NCBI GenBank assembly: GCA_966250015.1
Contig: CBINFS010000004.1
Span: 155,502-219,501 of the forward strand
Direction: 5' to 3'
Source of the DNA: CBINFS01 sp966250015
GTDB lineage: Bacteria > Bacteroidota > Rhodothermia > Rhodothermales > DASSAV01
DNA length: 64,000 nucleotides
The notes beneath the pieces were generated by a model that searched no databases, was not told the DNA's origin, and saw only the letters and a program-made list of their open reading frames with translations. This document shows, piece by piece, positions 33,904 through 42,343 of this stretch. Positions within the stretch are counted from its first letter, which is position 1, and each line of letters opens with the position of its first letter. A program made the translations under genes and the position numbers.

Positions 33904-33931
33904 CTGTTCGATCAGACTATGGAAGCGTCGA

Positions 33932-35542
33932 TCAATAACCCGGGTTCTGCCTGAGGTTCGGGTTGATGTCGAGCTCGCCCTGCGGGATCGGCTTGAGCAG
34001 GTGACGCTCCTGCCAGTTGGCCTGGGCGATCGGGTTGCCGAAGTCTACGTCGGTCTTGATGTTGATGAGACCGGCGCGGTGCCAGCGGACGAGGTCGTCG
34101 TAGCGGACCACTTCGAGGGCCAGCTCGACACGGCGTTCGTGCATGAGGGCCTTGAAGACTTCCTGCTGCGAGCCAACCTGGACCGGGGGAAGGAGGCCAT
34201 CCGGGGCAGGTTCACCGTAAACGATCTCGTAGTTGTTGCGAGCGCGGGTGCGGACCTGGTTAATCAGGTCGACGGCACGCTGGGTGTTGCCCGTGAAGAG
34301 CTCACACTCGGCGAGCATCAGGAGCACATCGGCGTAGCGGATGATGCGCTCGTTGTTCGTCGTGATGTTGTTCGGGTTACCCTTGGGCTCGAACGGGCGG
34401 ATGTACTTCGACGGGGTGGCGCCGGTCACCGACCACAGCGAGCTGAAGATCGCCGGGCAGCCATCGCCGCCGCCTTCCTCACAGTAGACGTCGCCATCCT
34501 TGTAGAAGGTATGGTAGACGCGCGGATCACCCGGCTCAAACTCGGACTGCAGCGACGTGGTGATGTGGACCTGGCCGTACCCGAAGGCGTTGGCGCCGGG
34601 AGCGCAGTTCCCTTCGTCGCATGCGGCGCCCATGTAGATCTTACGGCCACTACCTGCGGCACCTTCGTTCGATTCGTGGTCGACTGCCAGCCACGGGTTG
34701 AAGTCGCCACGGGTCATCTGGACCTCGAAGAGGCTCTCGGCATTGTTTTCGGTCTCGATCCGGAAGTTGTCGCCGTAGTCCTCCATCAGGCGGAACTTAC
34801 CGCTGTTGACGATCTGGTCAAAAGCCGCTTTGGCCTGGGCGTACTTGGAATTGTCGTTGAACCACTGTGCACGGAAGAGGCGCACTTTGCCCAGGAGCGC
34901 GAGCGCGGAGTAGCGGGTTGCGCGTCCCTTGTTGCTTTCGTTCCAATCTTCCGGAAGTGTGGCGATGGCCCGCTCGAGGTCTTCCTCGATGAAGTCCCAG
35001 ATCTCGCCCGGTTCCGAGTTGCCGAGCCGAGAGTCGGCAACCGACTGGATGAGCTCTCTGACGATCGGCACGTTGCCGAAGTTACGCGCCAGGACGAAGT
35101 TGAAGTACGCGCGCATGAACTTCGCTTCGCCTTCGTAAACCGCCTTACGGCTTTCGTCAGCGAAGTTCTGGGCTGCCGGGAGGCGGTCCAGGATCACGTT
35201 GGCGCGCATGATGCCTTTGTAGGACTCGTTCCAGATGTAGCTGAAGTGCCCGTTGGAGGGAGTCCAGGTGAATTCTTCCTCGCTGTTGCTGCCGCGCGGG
35301 TTACGCACGTCGTCGTCCGGCATGAGGAAGCCTGCGAACCAGCCCGTACCGAACTGTTCGTAGGTGAAGTTAAGGAGGGTGGAATAGGGCGAGAGGATCG
35401 CCGCTTCGAAGTGCTCCTCGTTCTGGTAGTACGTACCCGAGTCGAGCTCGCCAAGAGGCGCCTGGTCGAGCACACCCTCACAACTCGTCAGGGTAAGTAC
35501 CAGTAGCAGTGGAGCCGCTATTGTTTTGATGAATCTGTTCAT
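33932..35542 (-). CDS. SusD/RagB family nutrient-binding lipoprotein
   Basis: This 536-residue outer-membrane lipoprotein (lipobox LTLTSC) of the SusD/RagB family works as the lid of the SusC channel encoded upstream. Landmarks are EGVLDQAPLGELDSG, the helical TPR-like region (residues 60-230), and the C-terminal NERIIRYADVLLMLAECELF and RRVELALEVVRYDDLVRW, the conserved motifs of the family. I start at the ATG at 35542, which places the signal peptide at the N-terminus; the upstream ATG at 35566 is also in frame. The ligand cannot be predicted. Confidence 0.93.
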   Translation of the reverse strand: MNRFIKTIAAPLLLVLTLTSCEGVLDQAPLGELDSGTYYQNEEHFEAAILSPYSTLLNFTYEQFGTGWFAGFLMPDDDVRNPRGSNSEEEFTWTPSNGHFSYIWNESYKGIMRANVILDRLPAAQNFADESRKAVYEGEAKFMRAYFNFVLARNFGNVPIVRELIQSVADSRLGNSEPGEIWDFIEEDLERAIATLPEDWNESNKGRATRYSALALLGKVRLFRAQWFNDNSKYAQAKAAFDQIVNSGKFRLMEDYGDNFRIETENNAESLFEVQMTRGDFNPWLAVDHESNEGAAGSGRKIYMGAACDEGNCAPGANAFGYGQVHITTSLQSEFEPGDPRVYHTFYKDGDVYCEEGGGDGCPAIFSSLWSVTGATPSKYIRPFEPKGNPNNITTNNERIIRYADVLLMLAECELFTGNTQRAVDLINQVRTRARNNYEIVYGEPAPDGLLPPVQVGSQQEVFKALMHERRVELALEVVRYDDLVRWHRAGLINIKTDVDFGNPIAQANWQERHLLKPIPQGELDINPNLRQNPGY

Positions 35543-35622
35543 CTTGGTATATCGAGGCTTACGCATAAATAGTATTTCGAGATAGCAGGTTCAGGTGGTG
35601 GCCGGTTGCCCGGCCACCCCGA

Positions 35623-38600
35623 TCAGAACTGCAACTGGACGCCCACCTGGAAGGTACGCGGTTGGGGAACGTTACCCTGGTCGGTGCCAGCATTGGTCTG
35701 GCTTCCGGCCGAGCCGTAGGTCATCACTTCTGGGTCGAGACCGCTGTAAGGCGTGATGGTGAACAGGTTGGTCATCGACAGGTACACCCTCGCGCGCTGC
35801 ACGGTGCTCGTGGTGATGGACTGCGGGAGCGTCCAACCAATCTGGAGGCTCTTCAGACGGAGGAAGTCACCGTTTTCGATCCAGCGGTCGGAGAACCGGT
35901 TGTTGCCGTTCGGGTCTGTAGCGACCGGCCGCGGATTCTTGGCGTCCTTATTCTCCGGCGTCCAGTAGTCCATGCTTTCTTTGAGCTTATTGAGATACCC
36001 TTCAGTTCCACCCATGTGGCCTGCAGCGTGTTCGTTGTAGATCTGGACGTCGCCGACGCCCTGGAAGAACAACGACAAGTCGAAGCCTTTCCAGTAGCCG
36101 TTGAGGTTCAGACCGTAGAAGTAACCCGGGATGGTCTTGCCGAGCATCGTGCGGTCTTCAGGCGTCAGCTGGCCGTCGGGCTCACCCTCTACCCAGAGCA
36201 CTTCCTCAGGAAGGTTGTCTTCTTCCGTCTTCGGACGGTTGATGTCCAGGAAGCGGACGTCACCCGGCTGCGGGCGATGCGAGCGGCTCGGCTCGAGCGG
36301 AGCCTGCGCTGCCTCCTCGGCCGTGTTGTAGAAGCCGTCGGTCTTGTACCCGAAGAAGTAGCCGATCGGGTAGCCAACCGCCGTCCGGTAGTTGCCGGAG
36401 GAGTACTCGCTGATGCCCGGGGCGATCTCGACGAGCTCGTTGTAGACGGTCGTCAGGTTCGCACCGACGTCGAAGAAGGCCTGTCCGATGTTGAAGTTGT
36501 AGTTGGCCTCGAGCTCGACGCCACGGTTGAGGACCGTACCGGCGTTAACCGAGGTCCGGCTGAAGCCGGTGATCCGCGGCAGCGGGATACCGATCAGGAA
36601 GTCCTTGGTCAGGCGGTTGTAGTAGGTCGCGAGGATGTCGAGCTTGTTGTTGAACAGCGAGACGTCGACGCCGAAGTCAGTCGTCTCGACGGTCTCCCAG
36701 GTCACGTCTTTGTTGACGAAGCTGACCGGGCTGGGAGCCTGCTTGGTGGTTTCACCCGAGCCGTAGTCCGGGATGACGCTGAGGCGGAACACGTGCGGGA
36801 ACCACGCGGTCTCGTCGTTTCCGAGCTGGCCCCACGAACCGCGCAGCTTCAGTTCGCTGACGGCCGGGAAGTTGAAGAACGGCTCCTCGCTGATACGCCA
36901 CGCTGCCGAGATCGACGGGAATGTACCCCAGCGGCGCCCGCCCTCGGGTGAGAAGCGGTACGAACCGTCGCGGCGGATCGTGGCGGTGAGCAGGTACTTC
37001 TCATTGTAGTCGTAGCTGACGCGGGTGATGTAACCGACCGAGCCCCACTCACCCATGTTACCACGGATCTGCTTGGTCTCCGCGTTACGCACGACCATGA
37101 AGAAATTCGGGTTCAGGCTGAGGAAGTTCTGGCCGCCCACGTTGAGCCGGCTGTCCTGGCCTTTGATCACTTCCACGCCAGCAAGCACGTTCAGCGAGTG
37201 GCCGCCGAAGGTATTGTCGAAACGGAGGGCGTTGAAGAAGTTCTGGCCGAGAGCGTCGGTGCGCGTGTCGTTGAACTCGGGCGTGTTGCGGTCGAAGCCG
37301 AGCTCAGCAGCGGTGAACGGAGGCCTCCAATCGTAGGACTTCCCGATGCCGTAGTCGATCGCAGCGCGGGATTCGTACGAGAACCCGTACGGCAGGGTGA
37401 TCAAAGCATTCAGTCCACCGAGCACGCGTGTGTCGTAGTTGTGGTTCCAGACGATTTCGTTCATACCGACCTGGTTGCCACGCACGATACCGGCGACGTC
37501 GAGGTTGCCGTGGAACCCGTAGCGGTTGCCCGGAATCTCGTTGTTCTCGTCGTAGATCTGGAAGAACGGCGGCATTTCGGCTGCGTTGTTGAGCAGGAAG
37601 CCGTCGCCGCCCGCGTTGACGCCGCGATCCATATACTCGTGCGAGAGCGAGAACGTCTGGCCGAGCTTGAACCAGTCAGTAACCTGGTAGTCACTGTTGG
37701 CCCGGAAGGAGTACCGGTCGAGCGTCCAGTGCTTGATGATGGCCTCCTGGTTGAAGTAGCCTGCCGACACGAAGTAGTTCAGACGATCGGTGGCGCCGGA
37801 AACCGACAGGTTGTAGTTCTGGATGGGCGCGTTCTTGTTGGCTGCCGCGTCGATCCACTCCTGGGAGTTGTCACGAGCACGCAGCACCGGGTCCGAAAGG
37901 TCGGGATGCTGCGTCAGGTAGCTGGGGCTACCCGGCTCGAGGTTCATCTGCTTGTTGTAGTTATCCCGAGCAACCTGGTCGAGCTTGAGCAGCTCTTCGG
38001 TCGAGAGCATCTCCCACAGCTGCGGGAACTGCTGGATACCGGCGTAGGAGTCGAACGTGATGGTCGGTTTGCCCATCTGGCCGCGCCTGGTCGTGATGAG
38101 GACGACGCCGTTGGCAGCCTGCATACCGTAGGTTGCGGCGGCGGAAGCGTCCTTCAGGACCGAGATCGACTCGATGTCGGCGGGGTTGATCGATGCCAGC
38201 GGGTTGCTGTGCTCGCCGCCACCCCTACCAACGGGCACACCGTCGATGACGTACAGCGGCTGTGTGTTGCCCACGGTACCGACACCACGGATACGAACGG
38301 CGACCGGCGAGCCGGGAAGACCCGACACGTTGGTAACCTGCACACCCGAGATGCGGCCCTGAATGGCCTGGTCGGGGCTGGCAACCGGCAGCTTGCGGAT
38401 TTCGTCGGTGCTGACCGTACCGATCGACTCGGTCATGAGGCGGCGGGTCTTCTCACCGAAACCGATGACGACGACTTCGTCGAGCTCCTGGGTGTCAGGG
38501 ACGAGAGCGACGTCGACCACGCTCCGCCCGGCAATCGGCACTTCCTGGACGATGTAGCCGATGAACGAGAAGATGAGCGTGTCGTTGGGCGACGGAGCGA

Positions 38601-39240
38601 CCAGGCTGTACTCACCGTCGATGCCGGTAGCGGCGCCGGTGGCGGTACCCTTCACGACGACGTTCACGCCGGGCAGCGGCTGGCCATCCTCGGCCGACGT
38701 GACGGTACCTGACACCTGGTGCTGCGGAAGAAGCTGCTCCTCAACGGTGGCAGCCTCCTGCGCTTTCGTCACGTTGTCGGTGTAAGGGATCAGGATGAGG
38801 TATCCGGTGGGGCTGATTTGCAGCCAGAGGCCCGAACCCCTCAGCGTTTCCTGAAGCGCCTGCAGCACGGTAACGTCCTCGGCGTGGAGGGTTACCGGGT
38901 CCGTCCCATCCAGAAGACCGTGACCCAGGGAGACTTTCAGGTCAGCCTGGGCAGCAATCTGCGAAAGGGCTCCAGCGAGCGGAACGTTGTCGAAATCGAC
39001 CGTGATCTTACGCTGGAGTTTGGCTGCGTTCATTTCAAGTGCGCTCAGCTTCGGGAGGGTCGGATAGGACATCCTTCCCGATCCGTCGGCGTATTGCAGT
39101 TCACTCTGGGCAGCGGATCGGCCGGGAAATACGCTTAGCCCGAGAATTAGAAGAATCGTAAGCACTTTAAGCGCTTCCGGCAGATAGTCCCTCAGCTTTC
39201 TGCAGGGGACTACCGGATGATTTTTAACAAGCACGTACAT
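35623..39240 (-). CDS. SusC/RagA TonB-linked outer membrane protein with STN domain
   Basis: This 1205-residue TonB-dependent transporter has, in order: a signal peptide (ending GRSAAQ near residue 45); an STN (secretin/TonB short N-terminal) domain at about 75-165 (KITVDFDNVPLAGALSQIA); a carboxypeptidase-regulatory-like domain at about 175-250 (VSGTVTSAEDGQPLPGVNVV); a plug domain at about 265-380 (VRIRGVGTVGNTQPLYVIDG); and a 22-strand barrel to the C-terminal phenylalanine. The STN domain usually contacts a FecR-type anti-sigma factor in the periplasm, and FecR and ECF genes lie directly upstream. That points to cell-surface signalling by the substrate. It imports an unknown oligosaccharide or peptide with SusD. 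Confidence 0.95.
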   Translation of the reverse strand: MYVLVKNHPVVPCRKLRDYLPEALKVLTILLILGLSVFPGRSAAQSELQYADGSGRMSYPTLPKLSALEMNAAKLQRKITVDFDNVPLAGALSQIAAQADLKVSLGHGLLDGTDPVTLHAEDVTVLQALQETLRGSGLWLQISPTGYLILIPYTDNVTKAQEAATVEEQLLPQHQVSGTVTSAEDGQPLPGVNVVVKGTATGAATGIDGEYSLVAPSPNDTLIFSFIGYIVQEVPIAGRSVVDVALVPDTQELDEVVVIGFGEKTRRLMTESIGTVSTDEIRKLPVASPDQAIQGRISGVQVTNVSGLPGSPVAVRIRGVGTVGNTQPLYVIDGVPVGRGGGEHSNPLASINPADIESISVLKDASAAATYGMQAANGVVLITTRRGQMGKPTITFDSYAGIQQFPQLWEMLSTEELLKLDQVARDNYNKQMNLEPGSPSYLTQHPDLSDPVLRARDNSQEWIDAAANKNAPIQNYNLSVSGATDRLNYFVSAGYFNQEAIIKHWTLDRYSFRANSDYQVTDWFKLGQTFSLSHEYMDRGVNAGGDGFLLNNAAEMPPFFQIYDENNEIPGNRYGFHGNLDVAGIVRGNQVGMNEIVWNHNYDTRVLGGLNALITLPYGFSYESRAAIDYGIGKSYDWRPPFTAAELGFDRNTPEFNDTRTDALGQNFFNALRFDNTFGGHSLNVLAGVEVIKGQDSRLNVGGQNFLSLNPNFFMVVRNAETKQIRGNMGEWGSVGYITRVSYDYNEKYLLTATIRRDGSYRFSPEGGRRWGTFPSISAAWRISEEPFFNFPAVSELKLRGSWGQLGNDETAWFPHVFRLSVIPDYGSGETTKQAPSPVSFVNKDVTWETVETTDFGVDVSLFNNKLDILATYYNRLTKDFLIGIPLPRITGFSRTSVNAGTVLNRGVELEANYNFNIGQAFFDVGANLTTVYNELVEIAPGISEYSSGNYRTAVGYPIGYFFGYKTDGFYNTAEEAAQAPLEPSRSHRPQPGDVRFLDINRPKTEEDNLPEEVLWVEGEPDGQLTPEDRTMLGKTIPGYFYGLNLNGYWKGFDLSLFFQGVGDVQIYNEHAAGHMGGTEGYLNKLKESMDYWTPENKDAKNPRPVATDPNGNNRFSDRWIENGDFLRLKSLQIGWTLPQSITTSTVQRARVYLSMTNLFTITPYSGLDPEVMTYGSAGSQTNAGTDQGNVPQPRTFQVGVQLQF

Positions 39241-39335
39241 AGACGACGTTATGTTGTAAATGAAATAAAGCAGGATGGTTATCCGTTACACCCGGTAAGG
39301 TGTAGTTAATGAATCCGATGGTTCGATGAGGTTAA

Positions 39336-40520
39336 TTATTCGTTGTTATTGGGTGAATCTCCGCCGTAGGAAGTGTTTTCCTTTTCGGGGAGGTGTGACA
39401 GATTTCTAGAGGGAAAGAACTCGATGTATCGTTGATCGCGACGGTATTCGAGCCGCAAGGTGCTCGCAATCACGTTCAGGACTTCACCGAGAGGTTCATC
39501 CTTGAAGGAGACGGTCAGCAAATCCACCTTGCGGGGATCGGCTTCGAGGTTGACCTCGATGTTGTACCACCTTTCGAGCTCGCGTTCGACGAGGTCGAAG
39601 GGCGCTTTTTCGAAGACGAGCCGGCCTTCCGTCCACGCCAGGTACGCTGCCAGGTCTGCCTGCGCGCGGACGGAGAGCGCGCCATTGCGCAGGCTCCCGA
39701 TGTGGTTCCGGCGGAGGACCACCGTGTCGCGTACGGCGCCGTGTGATTTGAAGGCTACCGCGCCCTCAACCACACTCACCTTCACTTCCTGGTCTTCTTC
39801 GAAAGCCCTGACGTCAAATACCGTCCCGAGAACGGTTACGCTTGCCTGGTCGAGATCGACGATAAAGGGATTCAGGCTGTCGGTAGCCACGTCGAACAGG
39901 GCTTCACCGGTAAGCTTGACGCGGCGCTCGCCCTGATAGAACGTGGGAGAAAGCGTAATACGGCTGAGGGGGGCGAGTGTGATGCGGGTGCCGTCTGCCA
40001 GTTGGACGGTTGAGCGCTGTCCACGTTCCGTGGCGAAAACCAATTCACGTTCGGGTTCGGAGTCCGCGACTGGCGAGGGCATCCGTCCTCCGGCGAGGTA
40101 CGACAGGCCGACTACGACAAAAAAGGCAACGTAAAGCAATATGCGATCCAGCAGGCGGCGGTGCCGGCGCGAAGCATCAGTGCGGGCAACGCGAAGCGCG
40201 GGGCGGTCGGCTCGTCTCCATTCGTCATGACGCAGTTTTCTCATAACCGGCGTCCTGCCTGTTTCGGCCGCACTCTCCATCTCTGCAAGATTCGCCTTTA
40301 CCTTCGACAGGGCAGCCTCGATATCGACCGGCCTTACCTGCGACGCCGGTTGCCAGATGAGACTCACCTCGTCGTGCAGGCGGCTAAACTTCTCATCCAC
40401 TGCCAGACGCGCTTCGACCTCCTTACGCTCCGAGCTCGTACACTCCTTCGTGACGTATCGCACGACAAGCCGCAGATCGGTTTTCCTAACCCTGTTATTC
40501 ATATAACCCAATAAAAACAT
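39336..40520 (-). CDS. FecR family anti-sigma factor
   Basis: This 394-residue inner-membrane regulator has an N-terminal cytoplasmic helix region (DLRLVVRYVTKECTSSERKE), a transmembrane segment at about residues 128-146 (ILLYVAFFVVVGLSYLAGG), a FecR domain (VFATERGQRSTVQLADGTRI and GEALFDVATDSLNPFIVD) and a C-terminal DUF4974-like domain (EVLNVIASTLRLEYRRDQRY). It should hold the ECF sigma factor inactive until the STN domain of SusC signals. The ATG at 40520 has GGAGGG 9 bases upstream; the ATG at 40502 is also in frame. The sigma gene ends 34 bases before it. Confidence 0.93.
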   Translation of the reverse strand: MFLLGYMNNRVRKTDLRLVVRYVTKECTSSERKEVEARLAVDEKFSRLHDEVSLIWQPASQVRPVDIEAALSKVKANLAEMESAAETGRTPVMRKLRHDEWRRADRPALRVARTDASRRHRRLLDRILLYVAFFVVVGLSYLAGGRMPSPVADSEPERELVFATERGQRSTVQLADGTRITLAPLSRITLSPTFYQGERRVKLTGEALFDVATDSLNPFIVDLDQASVTVLGTVFDVRAFEEDQEVKVSVVEGAVAFKSHGAVRDTVVLRRNHIGSLRNGALSVRAQADLAAYLAWTEGRLVFEKAPFDLVERELERWYNIEVNLEADPRKVDLLTVSFKDEPLGEVLNVIASTLRLEYRRDQRYIEFFPSRNLSHLPEKENTSYGGDSPNNNE

Positions 40521-40554
40521 GATTTAAGCCCTCCGGAGCACCATATCCTTCGCG

Positions 40555-41136
40555 TCAGCCATCAGATGAAAGCAAACTCGCGAGGCGGCCCCGCAGGAAT
40601 CGAGTCGCCCTGACAAGCTGGACGTCGACCGTATGGACGGAGATACCGAGGAGTGCGGCGATCTCGGCGTAACTCAAGCCATGGTCCCGTGCCAGCACGA
40701 AGATTTGCCTACGGCGCTCGGGCAATTCGGCGACCGATCGGTCGATGGCCCAGCGCAGCTCCTTGGCTTCGAGTTGACGGACGGGATCAGCTTCGTACTC
40801 GGGATGCTCGCCACGTTCGACAAACAGCCGTTCATGATTGCGTTCCGTCTCCAGATAGTCGATACACCGGTTACGGACAGCCCCATACAGGTAAGCGCGC
40901 ACACTGGCTCTCGGACGCCACTGCTTCCTTAGGCCCCAAACATTGCAAAAAACAACCTGCACCACGTCTTCGGCCACATCCTGCGAGCTCACGTGCGAGC
41001 GCGCAAAATCGACGAGCTGTTCGTAATAGGTGCGGAACAGCTCTTCGAATGCAGCCAGATCACCCATTCTGATCCGTTCGATCAGAGGCTCATCCTGTTG
41101 CGTACGTACCGGATAGCTTGATGACGCAGGAGCCAC
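40555..41136 (-). CDS. ECF RNA polymerase sigma factor (FecI-like)
   Basis: This 193-residue ECF sigma factor has sigma region 2 (DLAAFEELFRTYYEQLVDFARSH) and region 4 (LPERRRQIFVLARDHGLSYAEI, then GISVHTVDVQLVRA). It is the first gene of the unit with FecR, SusC and SusD, so the cascade SusC-FecR-sigma probably controls this utilisation locus. The start is a GTG at 41136. Regions before residue 24 (DEPLIERIRMGD) belong to the conserved domain, so a start at the internal ATG (41067) would cut into it. Confidence 0.93.
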   Translation of the reverse strand: MAPASSSYPVRTQQDEPLIERIRMGDLAAFEELFRTYYEQLVDFARSHVSSQDVAEDVVQVVFCNVWGLRKQWRPRASVRAYLYGAVRNRCIDYLETERNHERLFVERGEHPEYEADPVRQLEAKELRWAIDRSVAELPERRRQIFVLARDHGLSYAEIAALLGISVHTVDVQLVRATRFLRGRLASLLSSDG

Positions 41137-41735
41137 AGCGGGTGCGAAATTCGATTTACTACAAAACAGCGAGACGGGGTGAATCCGTTACTCCTCAACA
41201 AACCGAGAGCGCAGCAAGACACTTACCGCTGACGGCGACACCGGCGTCCATACTACTACTCGTCAGGGTGTATCCTCACACTGTACAGACAAAGACGACC
41301 GAACACGGCTATCTCACTACACCTCACTACAGAAAGTCACAATTATTTTTCTGATCAAAGCCGGTTTTCTCGCCGATCAGGCAGCAAGTTGGATCGGTTG
41401 TTGTGAATCAAATATGAAGAAGCAAAAGGCAACTCGTTGCAGGGGTGATGAAGTACCCCGCCCCTTCGATCTGGCAGGTGTTAGGCGTTGCGAATCCGCC
41501 TAATGTAGTAGCTTGTACAAGACCCATCTGAATAAGAAGATACAAAGAGTCCCCATCACGTAAGGTTAAGAAGGCGTCAAGGGGCCGGAGATGACGATAT
41601 ATAATAGCAAGGAAAACGAGGCTCACGCGAAGGATGAGAGGCCCATTTCTCTTCGCGCCTTCACGTAAGAAAAAGGGTCGGAGTCGATCCAGAAAGCCGG
41701 GGAAGCAAAAGAATCCCACAAATCCGTTACGCGTC
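41137..41735. other. Intergenic region between the ECF sigma factor and the sulfur operon promoter
   Basis: No gene is supported. A frame of 170 codons on the minus strand (41408-41920) covers part of this region, but it runs through the riboswitch in antisense and has no start signal. A stretch near 41650 (ctcttcgcgccttcacgta) resembles one near 15270 and may belong to a short repeat. Confidence 0.5.
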
Positions 41736-41764
41736 TTGCTTTCAGATATTTTTATCTTTATTAT
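41736..41764 (+). promoter_or_regulatory. Promoter of the sulfur assimilation operon
   Basis: TTGCTT (41736-41741), exactly 17 bases, and TATTAT (41759-41764) give a good sigma70-like promoter. The expected transcription start near 41771 lies 25 bases before the SAM-I riboswitch. Confidence 0.6.
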
Positions 41765-41795
41765 CGTGCCCCATGACACGATGTTAGTTCGACAT

Positions 41796-41905
41796 TCATC
41801 GAGAAGGGTGGAGGGAGCAGGCCCTGTGAAACCCTGGCAACCGTTCTTGTAAGGACAAGAAAACGGTGCCAACTCCTGCCTCGCATAGCCGCGGGGAAAG
41901 ATGAG
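41796..41905 (+). ncRNA. SAM-I (S-box) riboswitch
   Basis: The + strand carries the SAM-I core in order: tcatcgagaagggtggaggg, then ccctgtgaaaccctggcaacc, then the P3 arm acggtgccaactcctgcc, then a P4 hairpin and gaaagatga, which closes P1 (tcatc with gatga). SAM-I riboswitches bind S-adenosylmethionine and usually turn off sulfur and methionine genes when SAM is high. Here it precedes sulfite reductase, siroheme, APS reductase and MetZ genes, which is expected. A terminator-like hairpin follows at 41938. Confidence 0.9.
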
Positions 41906-41937
41906 TGGAAGACTCGGCACTTCATAAGAAGTCGTTG

Positions 41938-41975
41938 ATCCTCTTCTGCACCATCCGCGGGGGAGGATTTTTAAT
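41938..41975 (+). terminator. Expression-platform terminator of the SAM-I riboswitch
   Basis: atcctcttc (41938-41946) pairs with gaggat plus GU extensions (ending 41968), and the hairpin is followed by tttttaattt. It lies 32 bases after the riboswitch P1, where an attenuator belongs. The anti-terminator was not worked out. Confidence 0.6.
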
Positions 41976-41995
41976 TTCTCCCCTGTGGCCTTCGC

Positions 41996-42033
41996 GGTAC
42001 GCTTTTAGTCATCACTGTATTAAGAGGCGTACC
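41996..42033 (+). other. Hairpin immediately before the poly-cysteine ORF
   Basis: Arms ggtacgc (41996-42002) and gcgtacc (42027-42033) are perfect complements with a 24-base loop that ends in aagag. The final g of the SD-like aagagg belongs to the 3' arm, so folding could hide the SD for the small ORF at 42038. Confidence 0.5.
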
Positions 42034-42037
42034 TACG

Positions 42038-42169
42038 ATGTCGTACTGTTTGCATTCATACCGTTCACCGGTTCAATACGGGGCTCGTTCGCACGAAGAA
42101 CGTACACTCCGCACGTCAATGCCTCTCCCGGCGCATCCGATGTGCTGTTGTTGCAGCTCGCGATGTTGA
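42038..42169 (+). CDS. Candidate poly-cysteine leader peptide (43 codons)
   Basis: This short open frame is too small for routine calling. It begins with an ATG at 42038 (aagagg 10 bases upstream) and encodes 43 residues that end in MCCCCSSRC followed by TGA. Four consecutive cysteine codons (TGC TGT TGT TGC) and a terminal cysteine lie in the last nine residues. It sits between the SAM-I riboswitch and the sulfite reductase gene, 174 bases before the next start. Poly-cysteine leader ORFs of this kind regulate sulfur genes in mycobacteria, where cysteine shortage stalls ribosomes. By analogy it may sense cysteine. An internal start (42119 or 42140) is possible. Confidence 0.55.
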   Translation: MSYCLHSYRSPVQYGARSHEERTLRTSMPLPAHPMCCCCSSRC

Positions 42170-42343
42170 TGCGACCGGACTGACCCCTCCTTGTCGATAC
42201 GCCTTCGCCGGGTAAATAGCCGGCTGCTGACTCAGGGATAACTACGTCGGTAAAGTCCGATTCACGCCCTAGGTGTACCCATTCAGTCGCAGCATGCGAG
42301 AGGCATGTTTATACCTAACCAATTGATTTTACAGGGAAGTACT
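42170..42343. other. Spacer between the poly-cysteine ORF and sulfite reductase
   Basis: The 174 bases contain no gene. A cctcctt stretch (42185-42191) complements an ideal SD. Small hairpins occur at about 42206-42222 and at 42293-42307 (catgc-gagag-gcatg). The second is 36 bases before the reductase ATG. No clear T-run terminator was found, so a translational or Rho-dependent mechanism would be needed for the leader model. Confidence 0.4.

Noticed and set aside
33890..35506. Long plus-strand frame of 538 codons opposite the SusD gene
   Set aside because: It is a by-product of GC-rich codon use on the opposite strand. SusD motifs are on the minus strand in the correct order.
41408..41920. 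Minus-strand frame of 170 codons upstream of the sulfur operon
   Set aside because: It reads antisense through the SAM-I riboswitch, has no SD or family, and its composition is not gene-like.
42119..42169. Shorter starts for the poly-cysteine ORF (16 or 9 codons)
   Set aside because: Not excluded, but neither internal ATG has an SD-like sequence, whereas the ATG at 42038 does, so the longer form is reported.
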